Translations under genes and position numbers: made by a program
Assembly: GCA_932521025.1 (NCBI GenBank)
Contig: OW051471.1
Span: 1,674,001 to 1,738,000 of the forward strand
Direction of reading: 5' to 3'
DNA: 64,000 bases
Source of the DNA: Oscheius onirici
Taxonomy: Eukaryota; Nematoda; Chromadorea; Rhabditida; Rhabditidae
The notes under the pieces: model-generated
The model's input: the letters and a program-made list of their open reading frames with translations, nothing else
Databases searched by the model: none
Told to the model about the DNA's origin: nothing
Shown here: piece by piece, positions 32,428 through 43,248 of the stretch
Layout: the number at the start of each line of letters is the position of its first letter
How positions within the stretch are numbered: the stretch's first letter is position 1

Positions 32428-35400
32428 ATGGAAACAAACCGAATTATCTATGCTCTGCTGCTACTTTTCTCCTATATCTGGCTCAAAGAGGTCTGGAAAT
32501 GCTACAAAATTGAAGAGATTTTGAGACAGGACACTTTTTTGAAAGAGTACAAAAATAGGTGAGTTTGACAGCTTTTTGAATGACCAATCGTTGTGGTATT
32601 CACTTTTCTCGTAATAAGAAAACAATGAAACATAAAACTTTCAGAACATTGTCCGGAAAACAAGCTGTGGAATTGTATGAAAAGAACAGTAAGACGATAA
32701 TTTCCAAGGATAGGGTATACCATCCAATTTATCCGGTGATTTTCGCTACTTTTAGTGTCTTTAGCGGGAAAAGTGTGGCTCACTACATTGAAAATGCGTA
32801 TTTTTGTGAAAGAAGAAACTCCGAAGAAACCATAAGAAAGTGCCACTTCGAAAAGCTACTTCTTTTTAGTATTCGTTTAAACTTCTGCGAGTTACAACAG
32901 CAACGACCAAAACTTTTTCAAAATTCTACCTTCAAAGAGTTCAAAATTACATTTGCAAACAAACTAGCCAATTCAAAAAAAGTAACAATTGTTAGCTGCG
33001 TATCTTTCGCTGAGTAGGTACCCAATTTTTCGCACGTTATTTGCTGCAGCGGGTCAAGCTTTTCCAAGGTCTGACAAACTGGCAACAGCGAAAAACTTAG
33101 TCTAACGATTTTTTTTCCTTTACAAACCGTGAACATGTACAAAAATATTAGTTTTTTTTGTCAAAAAAAGACCGATTCGATGGATAATTGAGATCCCACT
33201 GGGGAACCTGATTTCAATACAATGTGAATCAAAAACGCATCATGGGGAAGAAGCTATTGAACATTGAACGACTCTCAAGTAAGAACTGATTTTTTCATTA
33301 CATTTTTTTTGACTCGGTAGTAAGTAACTAAAAACATTGTCTAATTAAAAACATGGAAACGTAGGATACTCAGCAGGGATTCTTGGGGTTGTTCCGGTAT
33401 CGCCACGAACATAATGGGTTACGGTAATGATCACTTTTTGAACACAATTTCATAGACTTTTTCGTACGCAATTTGACGAAACTGAAAAGCACCCAACGTG
33501 GTCGTTCTGCTCGAATGAACTATAGAAACCATTTTGTGGAACGCAAATTTTTGGTCTCAATAAAACTATGAACGTCACAAGATCTATTAGGTTACCAAAT
33601 AAGTGTTTTCCTCGGGGTCATAACTTCTTCCAGGAAAAAGCAAATTTGCTGTTCTTTTTTTCAAAATGTAGGTCTAACTCAGGCCGAATTAATAGGCTGT
33701 ATGAGAAACCTGGATATCTTACCGTCTGAGCACAGTGAACGGTTTAAGTTTTGGCAAAAACACAATTTTGGCCATAACTCTTCAGGGTCGAATCCTACCA
33801 AAAAGTTGTCAATTAGTGAAAACCTCAGCTCAAAGAGACAAATATTTTGCTTTTTTGAAAAATAATTTTTGACTTTGGAATCTGGTCGAAACTGAAAATG
33901 TCCGGGTAGCGCAGTGGGTTTGAGAAATTCACGCTGGAGCGACCAGGGTTCGAATCCGCAGTGAGGAAATCTTTTTGTTTTTGAACTGTAGCATTATACT
34001 GGGCAAAGAAAAACCCCTGTAAAGTAACAGCTCGATTGGTTCGATAGTTTTCTCAAAAAATCAAATCAGATCTGAAAAAATCACCATGATGTGTGGGGTA
34101 CATGCTGAAATTTGGGACTCAAAACCGTTCCCTAGCCTTTATTTCAAAACATACGGAGCTGATAATTTACAGGGGTGATATTCAGCTCAGTAGAATGCTA
34201 CAGTTAAAAAACAAAAAGATTTGCTCACTACAGACTCGGACCTTGGTCGATCCAGCGTGAATTTTCCAAACCAACTGCGCCATCCGGACATTCTCAGTTT
34301 CGACATGTTCCCAAAGTCAAAAATCGTTTTTCAAAAAAGCAAAATACTCGTCGCATTGAGATGAGGTTTTCATTAATTGACAACTTTTTTGTGGGATGCA
34401 ACCCTGAAGATTTATGGCCAAAATGGTGTTTTGGTCAAAACTTAGAACAGTCACTTTTCTCAGACGATGACATATCCAGGTCTCTCATAAAGGCAATTAA
34501 TTCGGCTTAGGGTAGACCTACATTTTGTAAAAAAGAACTGTCACTGCTTTTTCCTGGAAGAAGTTTGACACCAAGGAAAATACTTATTTGGCAACCTAAT
34601 ACTAATTGAAACGAGCCTCCAGATAGCTCCTCATCACAAAATCTCAGCTTGTGTCATTCCTAAGAACATGTCCACTCTGCTGACAGCCATTCTTTGCTAC
34701 CTCTTCAATCCATCCAAATGGTCCGCATCGTCGGCCGTCAGTAATCTCACCCTCGATATTGGGAGGTTACTGATTTTTTCACGGTTTTTTTTGGTCTAAT
34801 CACTAAATTTTCAGATCTTGTCGCCATCAGAACGAACTTCACCGGATATCCCAGTTGAAACAAGCCCGAGTTCAAGAAGAGAACTGGACAAATCTGATGC
34901 TGGTCAGGGAACCGGCAGAGAGATTTTTGAGCGGGTATCTGTATATGTGTGCTGAGTGAGTTCATTTTTAGCCCCAAGGTTTGAATTATGACAAGAAAAA
35001 CTGCTTCAAGCTGAACTTACATACATTTCCTTGGTTGCATAACGTTGATAAAACGGCATCCCAGACAGAAGTAGAGCAAAAACCAGACAGTTTCCAAAAA
35101 AGTGCAGACATTAGCTGCTTTTTGTGAATTTGTAGGTCACAGAAGAAATGTTTCATCTGCCCCTCTTACATCGAAACTTTAGACACTCGAAACACTCGAA
35201 ATATTTGCTGTTCATTTTCACTGGTTACGTCATCGGTTTTGAGAATTTCATGATTTCTAAGATGGCACATGAGAAAACTATGGAACGATAAGATAAACAG
35301 TGGCTTCTGTAATTCTGGGCTTCGTGTGTACGTTGTGTCCTTACTTCTGTCAATCAATTTTGTATTGTTTCGACTACGCTACTCATTAGGATGATGTTTT

Positions 35401-36998
35401 GCACGGTATCAAGAAAGCGCATCGATGCTTCCAAAAAATAGCATAAACAACAAACGACTAGCACGAGAACTTTTTGTATTAGATGTATTATAGACAAGAG
35501 CATATTATTGAATATGTCAGGGTAGTGAAAACATGTTTCATCTGCCCCTCTTACATCTAAACTTTTGGTTTTATACACTGTGATCATGACCTTTCTTGGG
35601 TTCTATTATAACAACTGGTTTTGTTTAAAATTACGAATTTACTACAAATGTTCCAAGTTCAACATAATCATACTTTTTATCTTTATTGGAGGTTCCATGA
35701 TGGGCTCTGCTTCAAGCCTTCAATTTCATGATTTCTAAGAAAACTAACAGCCTCAGTTATGTTACCCGTCATTCACCGAAATTGCCGTAGTCCGCCCAAA
35801 ATTTCGAGCCAGAGAGCTACGGTAATACGCGCTAATCCATAAAATGGACCGGACTAAGCAACAAACGATTAGCATGAGGACTTTTTTTCACTAAAAACTA
35901 CCATAGACGAGACCATATTATTTTCACTGTAGTCACAAAAATCTATTGAATCCAGTGCATCCTTGATCGCTTGAAGAATGCTATTAATCAACTTTGAAGC
36001 ATAAATTTTTTTTCAGAGGCAGTGCTTTTGGTGGGAACTGCTATGGCTGTAGAGACAACGTTATCTGTGTGTTGAAGCGTCTTCAAGAATCTTCTAAAGC
36101 CTTTTCGGAAGGAGAGAAGACAGCAGAAAGTAACGAACTCTGGCATTTGGGACCTCAAAACTGGTAACGTTTCATCTTAAAAGAAACTCCCGATATCCAG
36201 AACCAAATGTTTTTCCAACAAAAACTATTTATCAAACTTTTGAAACATATTTGAAAGTATACAGGGTTTGCATTTTTCTGGTAATTGTTAGTAACGACGA
36301 GCAACTTATCCTTTTTGGAAGAACGAGCAAAAAGAATACCTAATATAGAGATATACTAGTCCGATCGGTTCAAGTGGTTCTCAAGCGGGCCATCAGGCCG
36401 TTTTCTGGCTTTCATTGAAAATATTGAGCATGTTTCTGCCCTTTTCAGGTGCATTCTACAATCACATAAACGAACACATTCGACTGAATGAGAGGGATGA
36501 CCGATGTTGTAGTGAACTACCAAAAGGCCATAGCATACTCGTGTTCAGAACAAACCTAGAAGGGACTTTTGTTTCGATTTTCTACCTAGTAAGAGAGCGA
36601 CTTGAACCGTTCAATCATTGAAACACCAATGTTTTCGTTATCGTGCCAACAGTATTTTCCAGATTTTTTTTCAGCTTTTTATGCCAATTTTCAGGCACTG
36701 TGAATACTACTCCTCGCCCTCCTTCTTCCATCTCATACGCTATTCTCCGGCTCGGAAAGAGGAGTTGGCTCAAGAGTTGAGCTCAGTACTCTCCTCGTCC
36801 AATGTCCCACCAACTACTGTCCAGAAAATCGTAAGACATCTTCTAACAGAATCTACGCCTCACACAACCCATAACCGCGGAAACATTACGACGAGAGACA
36901 AAATTGTCGAAAAATTAGAGTCAGAAGAAGGAAAGAGCCTTTTGAGGAACATTTTCTATTGGGACTATGTGCTTTTTGGCTTCGAAATGCCTAGCTGA
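32428..36998 (+). CDS. Carbohydrate sulfotransferase-like type II membrane protein
   Basis: Exons: 32428-32558, 32645-32868, 34648-34765, 34815-34955, 36017-36163 and 36695-36998. They sum to 1065 bases with consistent phases, giving 354 residues, normal for this family. The N-terminus RIIYALLLLFSYIWL is a single signal-anchor helix, as in Golgi sulfotransferases. The PAPS 5'-phosphosulfate loop is seen in CVIPKNMSTLLTAILCYL and the 3'-phosphate motif in VREPAERFLSGY. A Cys-rich GNCYGCRDNVICVL and PQNWHCEYYS follow, and the C-terminal STPHTT to YVLFGFEMP matches the worm-expanded Sulfotransfer_2 type. The enzyme should transfer sulfate from PAPS to a glycan. The end of exon 2 (donor GTATTC) is the least certain point. 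Its next intron, 1.8 kb, is occupied by a fold-back transposon. Confidence 0.8.
33662..34529. mobile_element. Fold-back transposon with two opposed tRNA-like modules
   Basis: The left arm (from AAAATGTAGGTCTAACTCAG) and right arm (ending GGTAGACCTACATTTTG) are inverted complements over roughly 380 bases. Each arm carries a tRNA-like module: GTCCGGGTAGCGCAGTGGG to GGTTCGAATCC at about 33900-33955, and its complement at about 34230-34295. The centre around 34060-34170 is unique. It lies in the sulfotransferase intron 32869-34647. Fragments occur at 20828 and 63795. Confidence 0.8.
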
Positions 36999-37454
36999 GT
37001 TTGTTATTAAAACTTTTAGGTTATTTTGAACGGGTCCGCAGAGTCAAAAAAATGCTTATTTTATGTTGTTCCTTTGTTGAAAAATGAAGATTTCCTGGGA
37101 AAACGCAGTGTGTAAAAATGTCATGTAGTGCTATTTTGAGTGAGGTGAAATTCCCAAACATCGAAGAAATTCTCTCTGCTTTGGATATGAGTCGGAGCTG
37201 AAACAGACAAAAAGTTGAACATGAACAGTTTTCATGAGACTGTTTTCGTAGGAAGTTTAGTTTTATAACGGAACTAATTCTATTTGAAAAGGCTCTAAAA
37301 AAGCTAGTGAAGCACTTAGACGGCCTTGATTATGACATCTGGGTGAAATCTTTAATCTTTAATCTTTTTTTAATATTTGTATCCTATCTCAGAACTGATA
37401 TCTGTAGGGAAGATGTTGTCTCTCTTGTTGAAGATTTCAACCTGCCATTTTTCT

Positions 37455-39112
37455 GAATGTCGGCCTAGTCGTTCTTCTCACGATAGTCGGGAATGTTGGA
37501 CCGAGGACCTTCAAGCTGGTAAAGGTGAACATCTACTGGGATGAGGTCATCACGTCCCGGATCAAATGGCCACAGATCGAATCAGTGGTCAAAAGAATCG
37601 TGGTGCGAGTGGAAAGGACCGATCTGTGCCATCCGAACCCCGATTTGTTGGAATTTCTTCGAATGGCAAAAGTGGCGGAGATTGTCGTCGAAGCTGCCGA
37701 TAACGTCACTGCTCTTCCACCGCACGAGAGCTTCATTCCTGTCCTGAAATGTACGAAACTTTGGGTTCTGAATTGCTGGAGAGATGGAACTCTACAAAAC
37801 TGGTCGCTCATCAGGCAATTGGAACTGGGACTCATTCGTTCTGAAGAACTCTCCCTGGAAAGACTGTCGACGATGGGAAGAGAATGGGAAGAGATGGAAG
37901 ACTACGAAAAGAACAAGATGGACGACTTCTGCCACTCGTTCAATTTCATCAACGACGATACCTTCCGCCCACCGTTCTCCAGTCGCACCAGCTACTACTT
38001 CGAAAATGGTAAGTCCTTTTATAACTTCGCACATGCAAGCTTACAGTGATGAACGAGAGGAGATACACTGTCAAATCCGGATATGCCAACCTCGTTCTAG
38101 CCCTCAACGCCACCACTCTGCGGATTCAGCACAAGATGAACAGACAGGAATTCGAGTCTGATCGGAAGAAATGCTTGAAGATTTTTCTACAACACGACGT
38201 TCTCTTCGAAGTGATGAAGTATGTCGATCTGCCCATTACGATGAATTTCATGCTGACGGGTTGCACAGTTCTCGACACGATGAAGCAGATCCCGAAGAGA
38301 GTTTTCAAAGATGATCATTCCCTCGTTTTCTACAATATGGTATGTTTCTTTCTTCTAATATTTGTCACGAGAGACATCTGCGCTACTTTCGACTTGGTTC
38401 GCAGACAAGATTGTTTCAGCCCGGAATGGTTGTTCGTAACTTCGGCCAAGGGTATATAGAAGATACGCTCGATATCCTTTCGAGAATCTGCTCGAATACA
38501 GATTCTCATTTGATGAACTCGATGTTGTTGCTAGTGATTGATACTACTTTCTGGAACCCCTCGGAACTGGAGCTGTGGAGCGGCTCAAGGAGGATCGCGC
38601 CATCTTCAAGAAGATCGGAAAACAGTAGAAGCTGCACAACAACAGCAGTATCATCACGTTGTTGCCCATTAAAGTCGCGGATTGTGGATCTGGATGCGAC
38701 GACGGATTTGCCTCTTTCGATCTGGTCCATGTGCCGCTCTGTTCGATTCAGTAACCGTTTACTCGACTTCTGCTTCGACTTCGCCTTCTGAAGCTGCAGA
38801 CTATTCAGATTGAGAGAATGGCCACTGAAAAGATCGAGAGAATGTTGATCGAGTGAAAATGGTCGAAGAGATGTAACCCTCGTCAAACACACCTACCAGA
38901 TGGTCGACTTTGACGACATCGATTTTGAAGTGAGGGTGCTGGCCAAATACTATTTGGAGACCGTCCAATGTTAGTATGCTTATCTTCATATCTTAATTTC
39001 TCTTGCAGATGACAATGTCACCGTGACCTGGCAGCTGAAACAGAGATTGAAGAAGCTTGACCTTGTCTACTGGAAGAACGAGAACAAGATGACCATCACG
39101 GCTGTCAAATGA
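37455..39112 (+). pseudogene. F-box-like gene exons, probably degenerate
   Basis: Readable exons are about 37455-38008 and 38047-38339 (joined in phase 1), then about 38886-38969 and 39009-39112 ending TGA. The first carries NIYWDEVITSRIKWPQIES and ERTDLCHPNPDLLEFLRMAK. The second has a segment resembling an F-box, HDVLFEVMKYVDLPITMNF and CTVLDTMKQIPKRVF. The last encodes WQLKQRLKKLDLVYWKN. F-box proteins act as substrate adaptors of SCF ubiquitin ligases and are hugely expanded in worms. The F-box-like segment in mid-protein is odd. Between 38460 and 38760 the frame that looks most natural (FSFDELDVVASD, AVERLKEDRAIFKKIGKQ) holds stops, while another frame stays open for 149 codons. I favour decay or fusion of two tandem copies. 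Confidence 0.5.
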
Positions 39113-39477
39113 TCTCAGATCTTCACACAAAAATACAGCGTCTTGTTTCTAAACTTTAGTGTCTTTTTTTACCCCCCCCCCCCCCCCAACTATATTTTGG
39201 GACTCAGCAGAGAAACCTCATGCCCATGCAGGAATTTCTCCAAATTCAACCTTCAAAGAGGGTTTTGGGGGTTTGACCACTAGTTGTTTCTGACATTTCG
39301 ACCACCAAAAAAGCATTCTATAAAAACCTTTGAAGTTCACGTCTTGATGTCTTGAAGTGACTAGGTTCGTTCTGACGTCGGCTGCTCTTTTTCTTACAAA
39401 ACTAGCAACGTTCTGCCAAAAACATGTAATCAGAAGTAAAACTTCAATAAAAACTAATTCAAATAAACTCACGAAAT

Positions 39478-39800
39478 TTGTACCGATGTCGTAATCAGCG
39501 AACTCCGTGTTTTCACGATCGTAAGGCTTACTGGGAACGTCCCCACGTAAATGGAGGAAACGTCCCCAAAGGATTGACCGAAGCCATCGTCCCTATGCTA
39601 CATAAGTCAGGTGACTCAGACGATCCGGCCAGCTTTAGACCGATCTGTCTGCTTCAATCATGTGCGAAAGTCCTCTCCTTAGTTCTGATGAGACGAATGG
39701 AGACCTGCCTTGACGAGCAGGCGGACGATTGGCTGTCTTCGTTGACAATTGTATCGAGCTCTGCTTGGAAACCCGTTCTTTCACCGGTAGTCATCCCTGT
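39478..39800 (+). mobile_element. Reverse transcriptase fragment of a LINE-type retrotransposon
   Basis: One frame reads GNVPKGLTEAIVPMLHKSGD then DPASFRPICLLQSCAKVLS and LVLMRRMETCLDEQADDWLS. This is the N-terminal fingers part of non-LTR reverse transcriptases (P-x-x-K-x-G-D, then RPI-x-LL, K-x, R). The frame ends at 39885, and no YADD box or endonuclease is present, so it is a short dead fragment beside two decaying genes. Confidence 0.75.
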
Positions 39801-40828
39801 TGACCATTACTTGGGGGCCAAATTTGAGTGCTTCCGTCTCAGTGGTAAAAAGTGCCTCTTTGACGCGTTTCCTCCGAAGTTATAACTGTGAAACAAGGAA
39901 AATCGGAAAGTCAGATTCCAATCCCTTCCCCAAGAAACACCAGAACAAGAAATTTTTTAGCACGTTTTTATATATTTTCCTATCGTTCCAGATTCTTCTT
40001 CTTGTCCTATTCATTGGACTTATCTCCACTTTTATCCTCGTCCTTGGAACCGCGGTTGATCGCCTGACGCCGCTTCTTGCCGCCCTTCTTGGTAGTTGTG
40101 GCGCCGAAGTTGTTGACGAGTTTTCTTCTCTGCGTCGGGTTATTTTCCCCTTCCGATCTCGTATCCTCCTTGCTTCCCTTCCTCGACAGTCGACGTGTCC
40201 GGCCGCCTGGAAATTTGACTCCTACACTTCGATTCTTACTCTCTCTGTCCCTCTGTCTCTATCCTCTTCAAAAGAACTCACCGTCTCCTCCTTCCGTCCC
40301 GTCGTATCGCTCGGCGTAGCGACTCGAGACAGTTCCTTCTCCCTCTTCCTAGCCTCGAGCATCAGCTTCTTCGACTCACTCCAATGCCTATAGACTACCC
40401 ATGTATAGTCATCACGTTCTCCCGTCAATATCAATATAACCAAAGTTCCCAACATCGTACTATCCCACCCGTATTACAAAAAAAGTTAACTAACCTGTTC
40501 TGTCGAAGGCATCCTGATCTGCATTCCGCGACAGCTGAGTCCAAAGTCGGACAGCTTGACGATGTTCTGATCGGCGTCGACGAGGCAGTTTCCGACGTCC
40601 CGATGGAGGCAACCGCGGCGGTGCAGGAAGGCGAGGGCTACGGCAACGTCGTAGATCCAACTGGCTCGGGTCGTCTTGTCCAGATCCGGATGGGTCCTGA
40701 GGTAGTAGTTGAGGCCTCCTCCTTTGACCAATTCCATGACGATCAGGGCTTCGTGGTCATTGATCAGGGCCCCGTAGAAACGGACGATGTTGCGGTGCTG
40801 GGGCACCTGGAAGTGGGGTTTGTTCAAA

Positions 40829-40890
40829 CTGTTACTGTTACTATTACTCTTACTATTACTGTTACTGGGACTGTTACTGTCACTGTTAAT
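40829..40890. repeat. GTTACT-type microsatellite
   Basis: Imperfect hexamer repeats (ACTGTTACTGTTACTATT) in the pseudogene intron between the SH2 and kinase exons. Confidence 0.85.
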
Positions 40891-41419
40891 CTCTGACCAT
40901 CAGACTCCCTGACTCTCTCACTTTCTGTCTATACCCCAAAAATGCAACTGAAGACAGCCTCCTGCTTCATCAGTTCGCCAATCTTCTGGCCAATCTTCAA
41001 ATCCTCCTTCTTGATCTCCCACGGCTCTCGCGGAATGGCCCTTCTGGCACGGTAGCCGTCCTTGCTAAGCAGGAAGCTCTTTTCCACGTACTCCGTTAGC
41101 AGAGCAGAGGATCCGGGAAAACCTGCTCGTTGATGTAGAAGATAGGTTTTTCTCCAGCAGTGGCGATCCGGCTCCGCAGCGGCAGACTGACGTACTCATT
41201 TGGTCGATGCATCAGAGTGATGCACGGTTCCAGTCCCGACTATCCCTCAAAGACGCGCTGCACACAGTCGCCGACCTCCGTCAGCTGCTCCTTCACGTAG
41301 TCGATGGAGACGTTTCCGTGGTAGAGGGGCGATCGTTCCAGTCCCTGGAACAGGATTGTTTAGTTGGACTTGGATGACAGAGAATTTGTGCCCTGAACCG
41401 GAAAATTTTTTTTTCTTTT

Positions 41420-42500
41420 TTTTTCTTTTTAATTTCTTTTTAACCAGACGCGTAGTACTGTAGTAAGATCGGATGAACAATTTGGACAGGAGAAAGAGAC
41501 ACAGAGATTCTACGATTCGGGCATTCTGACTGAATGATGGGTAGAGAAAGACAACTGTACGATGTAGGAAGGTACTGGTACGGATACTATGAATGAAGTA
41601 CAGGATAAATGTTTCCCCGAGGACCCCCTCGGGGAACTCATCTTGCTACATTTGGACGTCACGTGAAAGATACAAAGACACAGCTTTGTAGAACACGGAG
41701 AGTGTAGACCACCGCGAATCTTCTTGACTGGCTGGAGGTTTTATAGAGACGCGTAGTAGTGTACCAAGATCGGATGGACAAGGTTTCCATGTCCAACAAG
41801 GAATAGCAACTACTGTCAACCGTGGCGTCTGTAAAGTGGCGACAAAATGGTGATAGGCATAACTAGAGAGGTAGATAAAGAACTGGAAAGCAGTAGAGAT
41901 AGTACACACAGGATTACTAGACATCTCGTGAAAGATACAGAAGCAGAGGGACAAGAAGACTCTGTTCAACGGACACCATGAATCTTATCGAGGCTGGAGC
42001 TCCTGTCATCTAGGCGCGTAGTACTGTAGTAAGATCGGATGAACAATAAGCACTGTCAACTGTAGTCTAGGTTCTAGTTCCGATATAGTTAGACAGTGGC
42101 AACAAAACGATGATAGGCATCACCGGAGAGGTAGAGCGGCAGATAAGAACTAGATGGCTGTAGACTTGCCGTTCGGGTGTCAGAGAGGTATTTCTACCAG
42201 TGAATGAGAGACTAGTGGTTCTACCAGAAAAATGAAATATAGACAAATGGGTAGAGAGAGAGAGTGGACTGTCAGAATGGTAGAGAGACAGAGTCGGGTA
42301 GTCTAAAGAACGAGCAGAGCAGAAAGGCAGAGACTGAGAGAGACTGGTAGTTCTACCAGTGCGTAGGTCCAGAGTCAGACAGAGACATTGAGGTTAGTAG
42401 TTCTACCAGTGAAGAGAAACATTGACTAATTGTGAGTTGTAGTTCTACAAAAGAAACAGAGGGACAGGCAGACAACGACTAGACCAGTAGGGAAGTAGAC
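41420..42500. repeat. Duplicated blocks in kinase pseudogene intron
   Basis: The block GCGTAGTACTGTAGTAAGATCGGATGAACAA-like recurs near 41449, 41749 and 42004, followed by related text (GTGGCGACAAAATGGTGATA near 41837, a variant near 42106). The words AGTTCTACCAGTG recur near 42193, 42347 and 42400. This suggests staggered tandem duplication. Confidence 0.6.
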
Positions 42501-43020
42501 TAACCTGTATCTGTTCCGGAGTAGCGAGGAATCCAGCGCTCCTTCTTCTTTCGTCGTCGGACTTGTTCCTCTCGTTGCTTCCCTGACTTCCTTCGACGGC
42601 AAAGTAGTCCTTGTCCTTGCTCATCGTGCCTGCCGTCTTGTCGTCCTGTTGATGGGTAGACTGAAGTCTCTTCTGGGGAAACTTGTTGGGATAAGAGGCG
42701 GAAGGGCTTTCCCGTCAGGACTTGTCAAGCTCTCTTCGGCAACTTCTAGGCTATTTTTCTAGTACAAAGACGCATTTTTACGCTTAGCGATCGTCTGCGA
42801 TGTTGTAGCTCAGATCAAAATCTACATCTTTTCAGAACATTCCGAGACGGAAAAATGCTATTTTGTGCTCTAAAATCGGTCTGGAAGACGGTAACAACAG
42901 CATTTTAGGTTTTCAGTAGTTTTCAATTTCAAAAGTTTGTAATTACTGTATTTCAATCAATTGTGTATTGCTCTCATTTTACTATAGTTTTTGAACACAA
43001 AATTCACAAATTTCTAAAGG

Positions 43021-43248
43021 ATGCGTCTCTCGGAGCTGACGGACGCCAAGGCTGACGAGCTGGTAACCGAACTCCGCCAGCAGCTGGCCAGTCGACCGAA
43101 GCAGGAGAAGAAGAACCAGGAGATGATTCTGACGGGTCTGGCCTTCCAGAAGCACACGGGCTGGAGCCAATTCGCCGACGCCTCGCTGCCCCTTCACGTC
43201 ACTCTCCTTTTGCCAGCCACCAAGGTAGAAGAACCGTCGAAGAACTGA
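43021..43248 (+). CDS. Small protein of 75 residues, unknown function
   Basis: An ATG follows TTCTAAAGG. The ORF has high GC3 and strongly biased codons, unlike its AT-rich flanks. It begins MRLSELTDAKADELVTELRQ, is Lys/Gln-rich in the middle (ASRPKQEKKNQEMIL), then HTGWSQFADASLPLHVTLLL and ends EEPSKN. An N-terminal helix is likely; no signal peptide. The early MRLSELTDAKADEL could be a coiled-coil start. Probably a real gene or the only exon of one; an upstream acceptor is not obvious. Family not recognised. A minus-strand ORF in the same bases is a shadow. Confidence 0.55.
   Translation: MRLSELTDAKADELVTELRQQLASRPKQEKKNQEMILTGLAFQKHTGWSQFADASLPLHVTLLLPATKVEEPSKN

Larger units (their letters stand above)
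39995..42624 (-). pseudogene. SH2-tyrosine kinase (Fes/Fer-like worm family) pseudogene
   Basis: Minus-strand parts: start exon 42505-42624 (MSKDKDYFAVEGSQGSNERN to FLATPEQIQ, donor GTTAGT); SH2 exon from 41344 down to about 40940; kinase exon 40495-40806; and a basic tail near 40000-40150 (PTQRRKLVNNF, GGKKRRQAINRGSKDEDKSG). The SH2 part reads LYHGNVSIDYVKEQLTEVGD and continues with EPCITLMHRPNEYVSLPL. The linker IPREPWEIKKEDLKIGQKIG leads to the kinase. Damage: TAG at 41240-41242, a frameshift near 41110-41120, loss of the glycine loop and VAIK-type lysine region between KIGE and LMKQEA, and a catalytic loop reduced to HRDVGNCL where the family has HRDVAARNCL. The DFG motif remains (LSDFGLS). 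In worms these kinases are numerous and often linked to sperm. It cannot encode an active kinase. Confidence 0.8.

Noticed and set aside
32012..32428. Ser/Leu-rich ORF of 138 codons before the sulfotransferase start
   Set aside because: Low-complexity CT-rich sequence, out of frame with the sulfotransferase start exon; likely promoter or 5' UTR.
33901..33960. Possible tRNA gene (GTCCGGGTAGCGCAGTGGG to GGTTCGAATCC)
   Set aside because: Acceptor and anticodon stems do not pair and it occurs in inverted pairs inside a repeat, so it is a tRNA-derived module.
36415..36621. ORF following TTTTCAG at 36448, first read as the next sulfotransferase exon with a frameshift
   Set aside because: Exon 36163 joins in exact phase to 36695 giving WHCEYYS, the expected motif, so no frameshift is needed and this ORF is intronic.
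40384..40896. Plus-strand ORF of 170 codons ending in Thr/Val repeats
   Set aside because: Antisense of the kinase pseudogene plus a translated GTTACT microsatellite.
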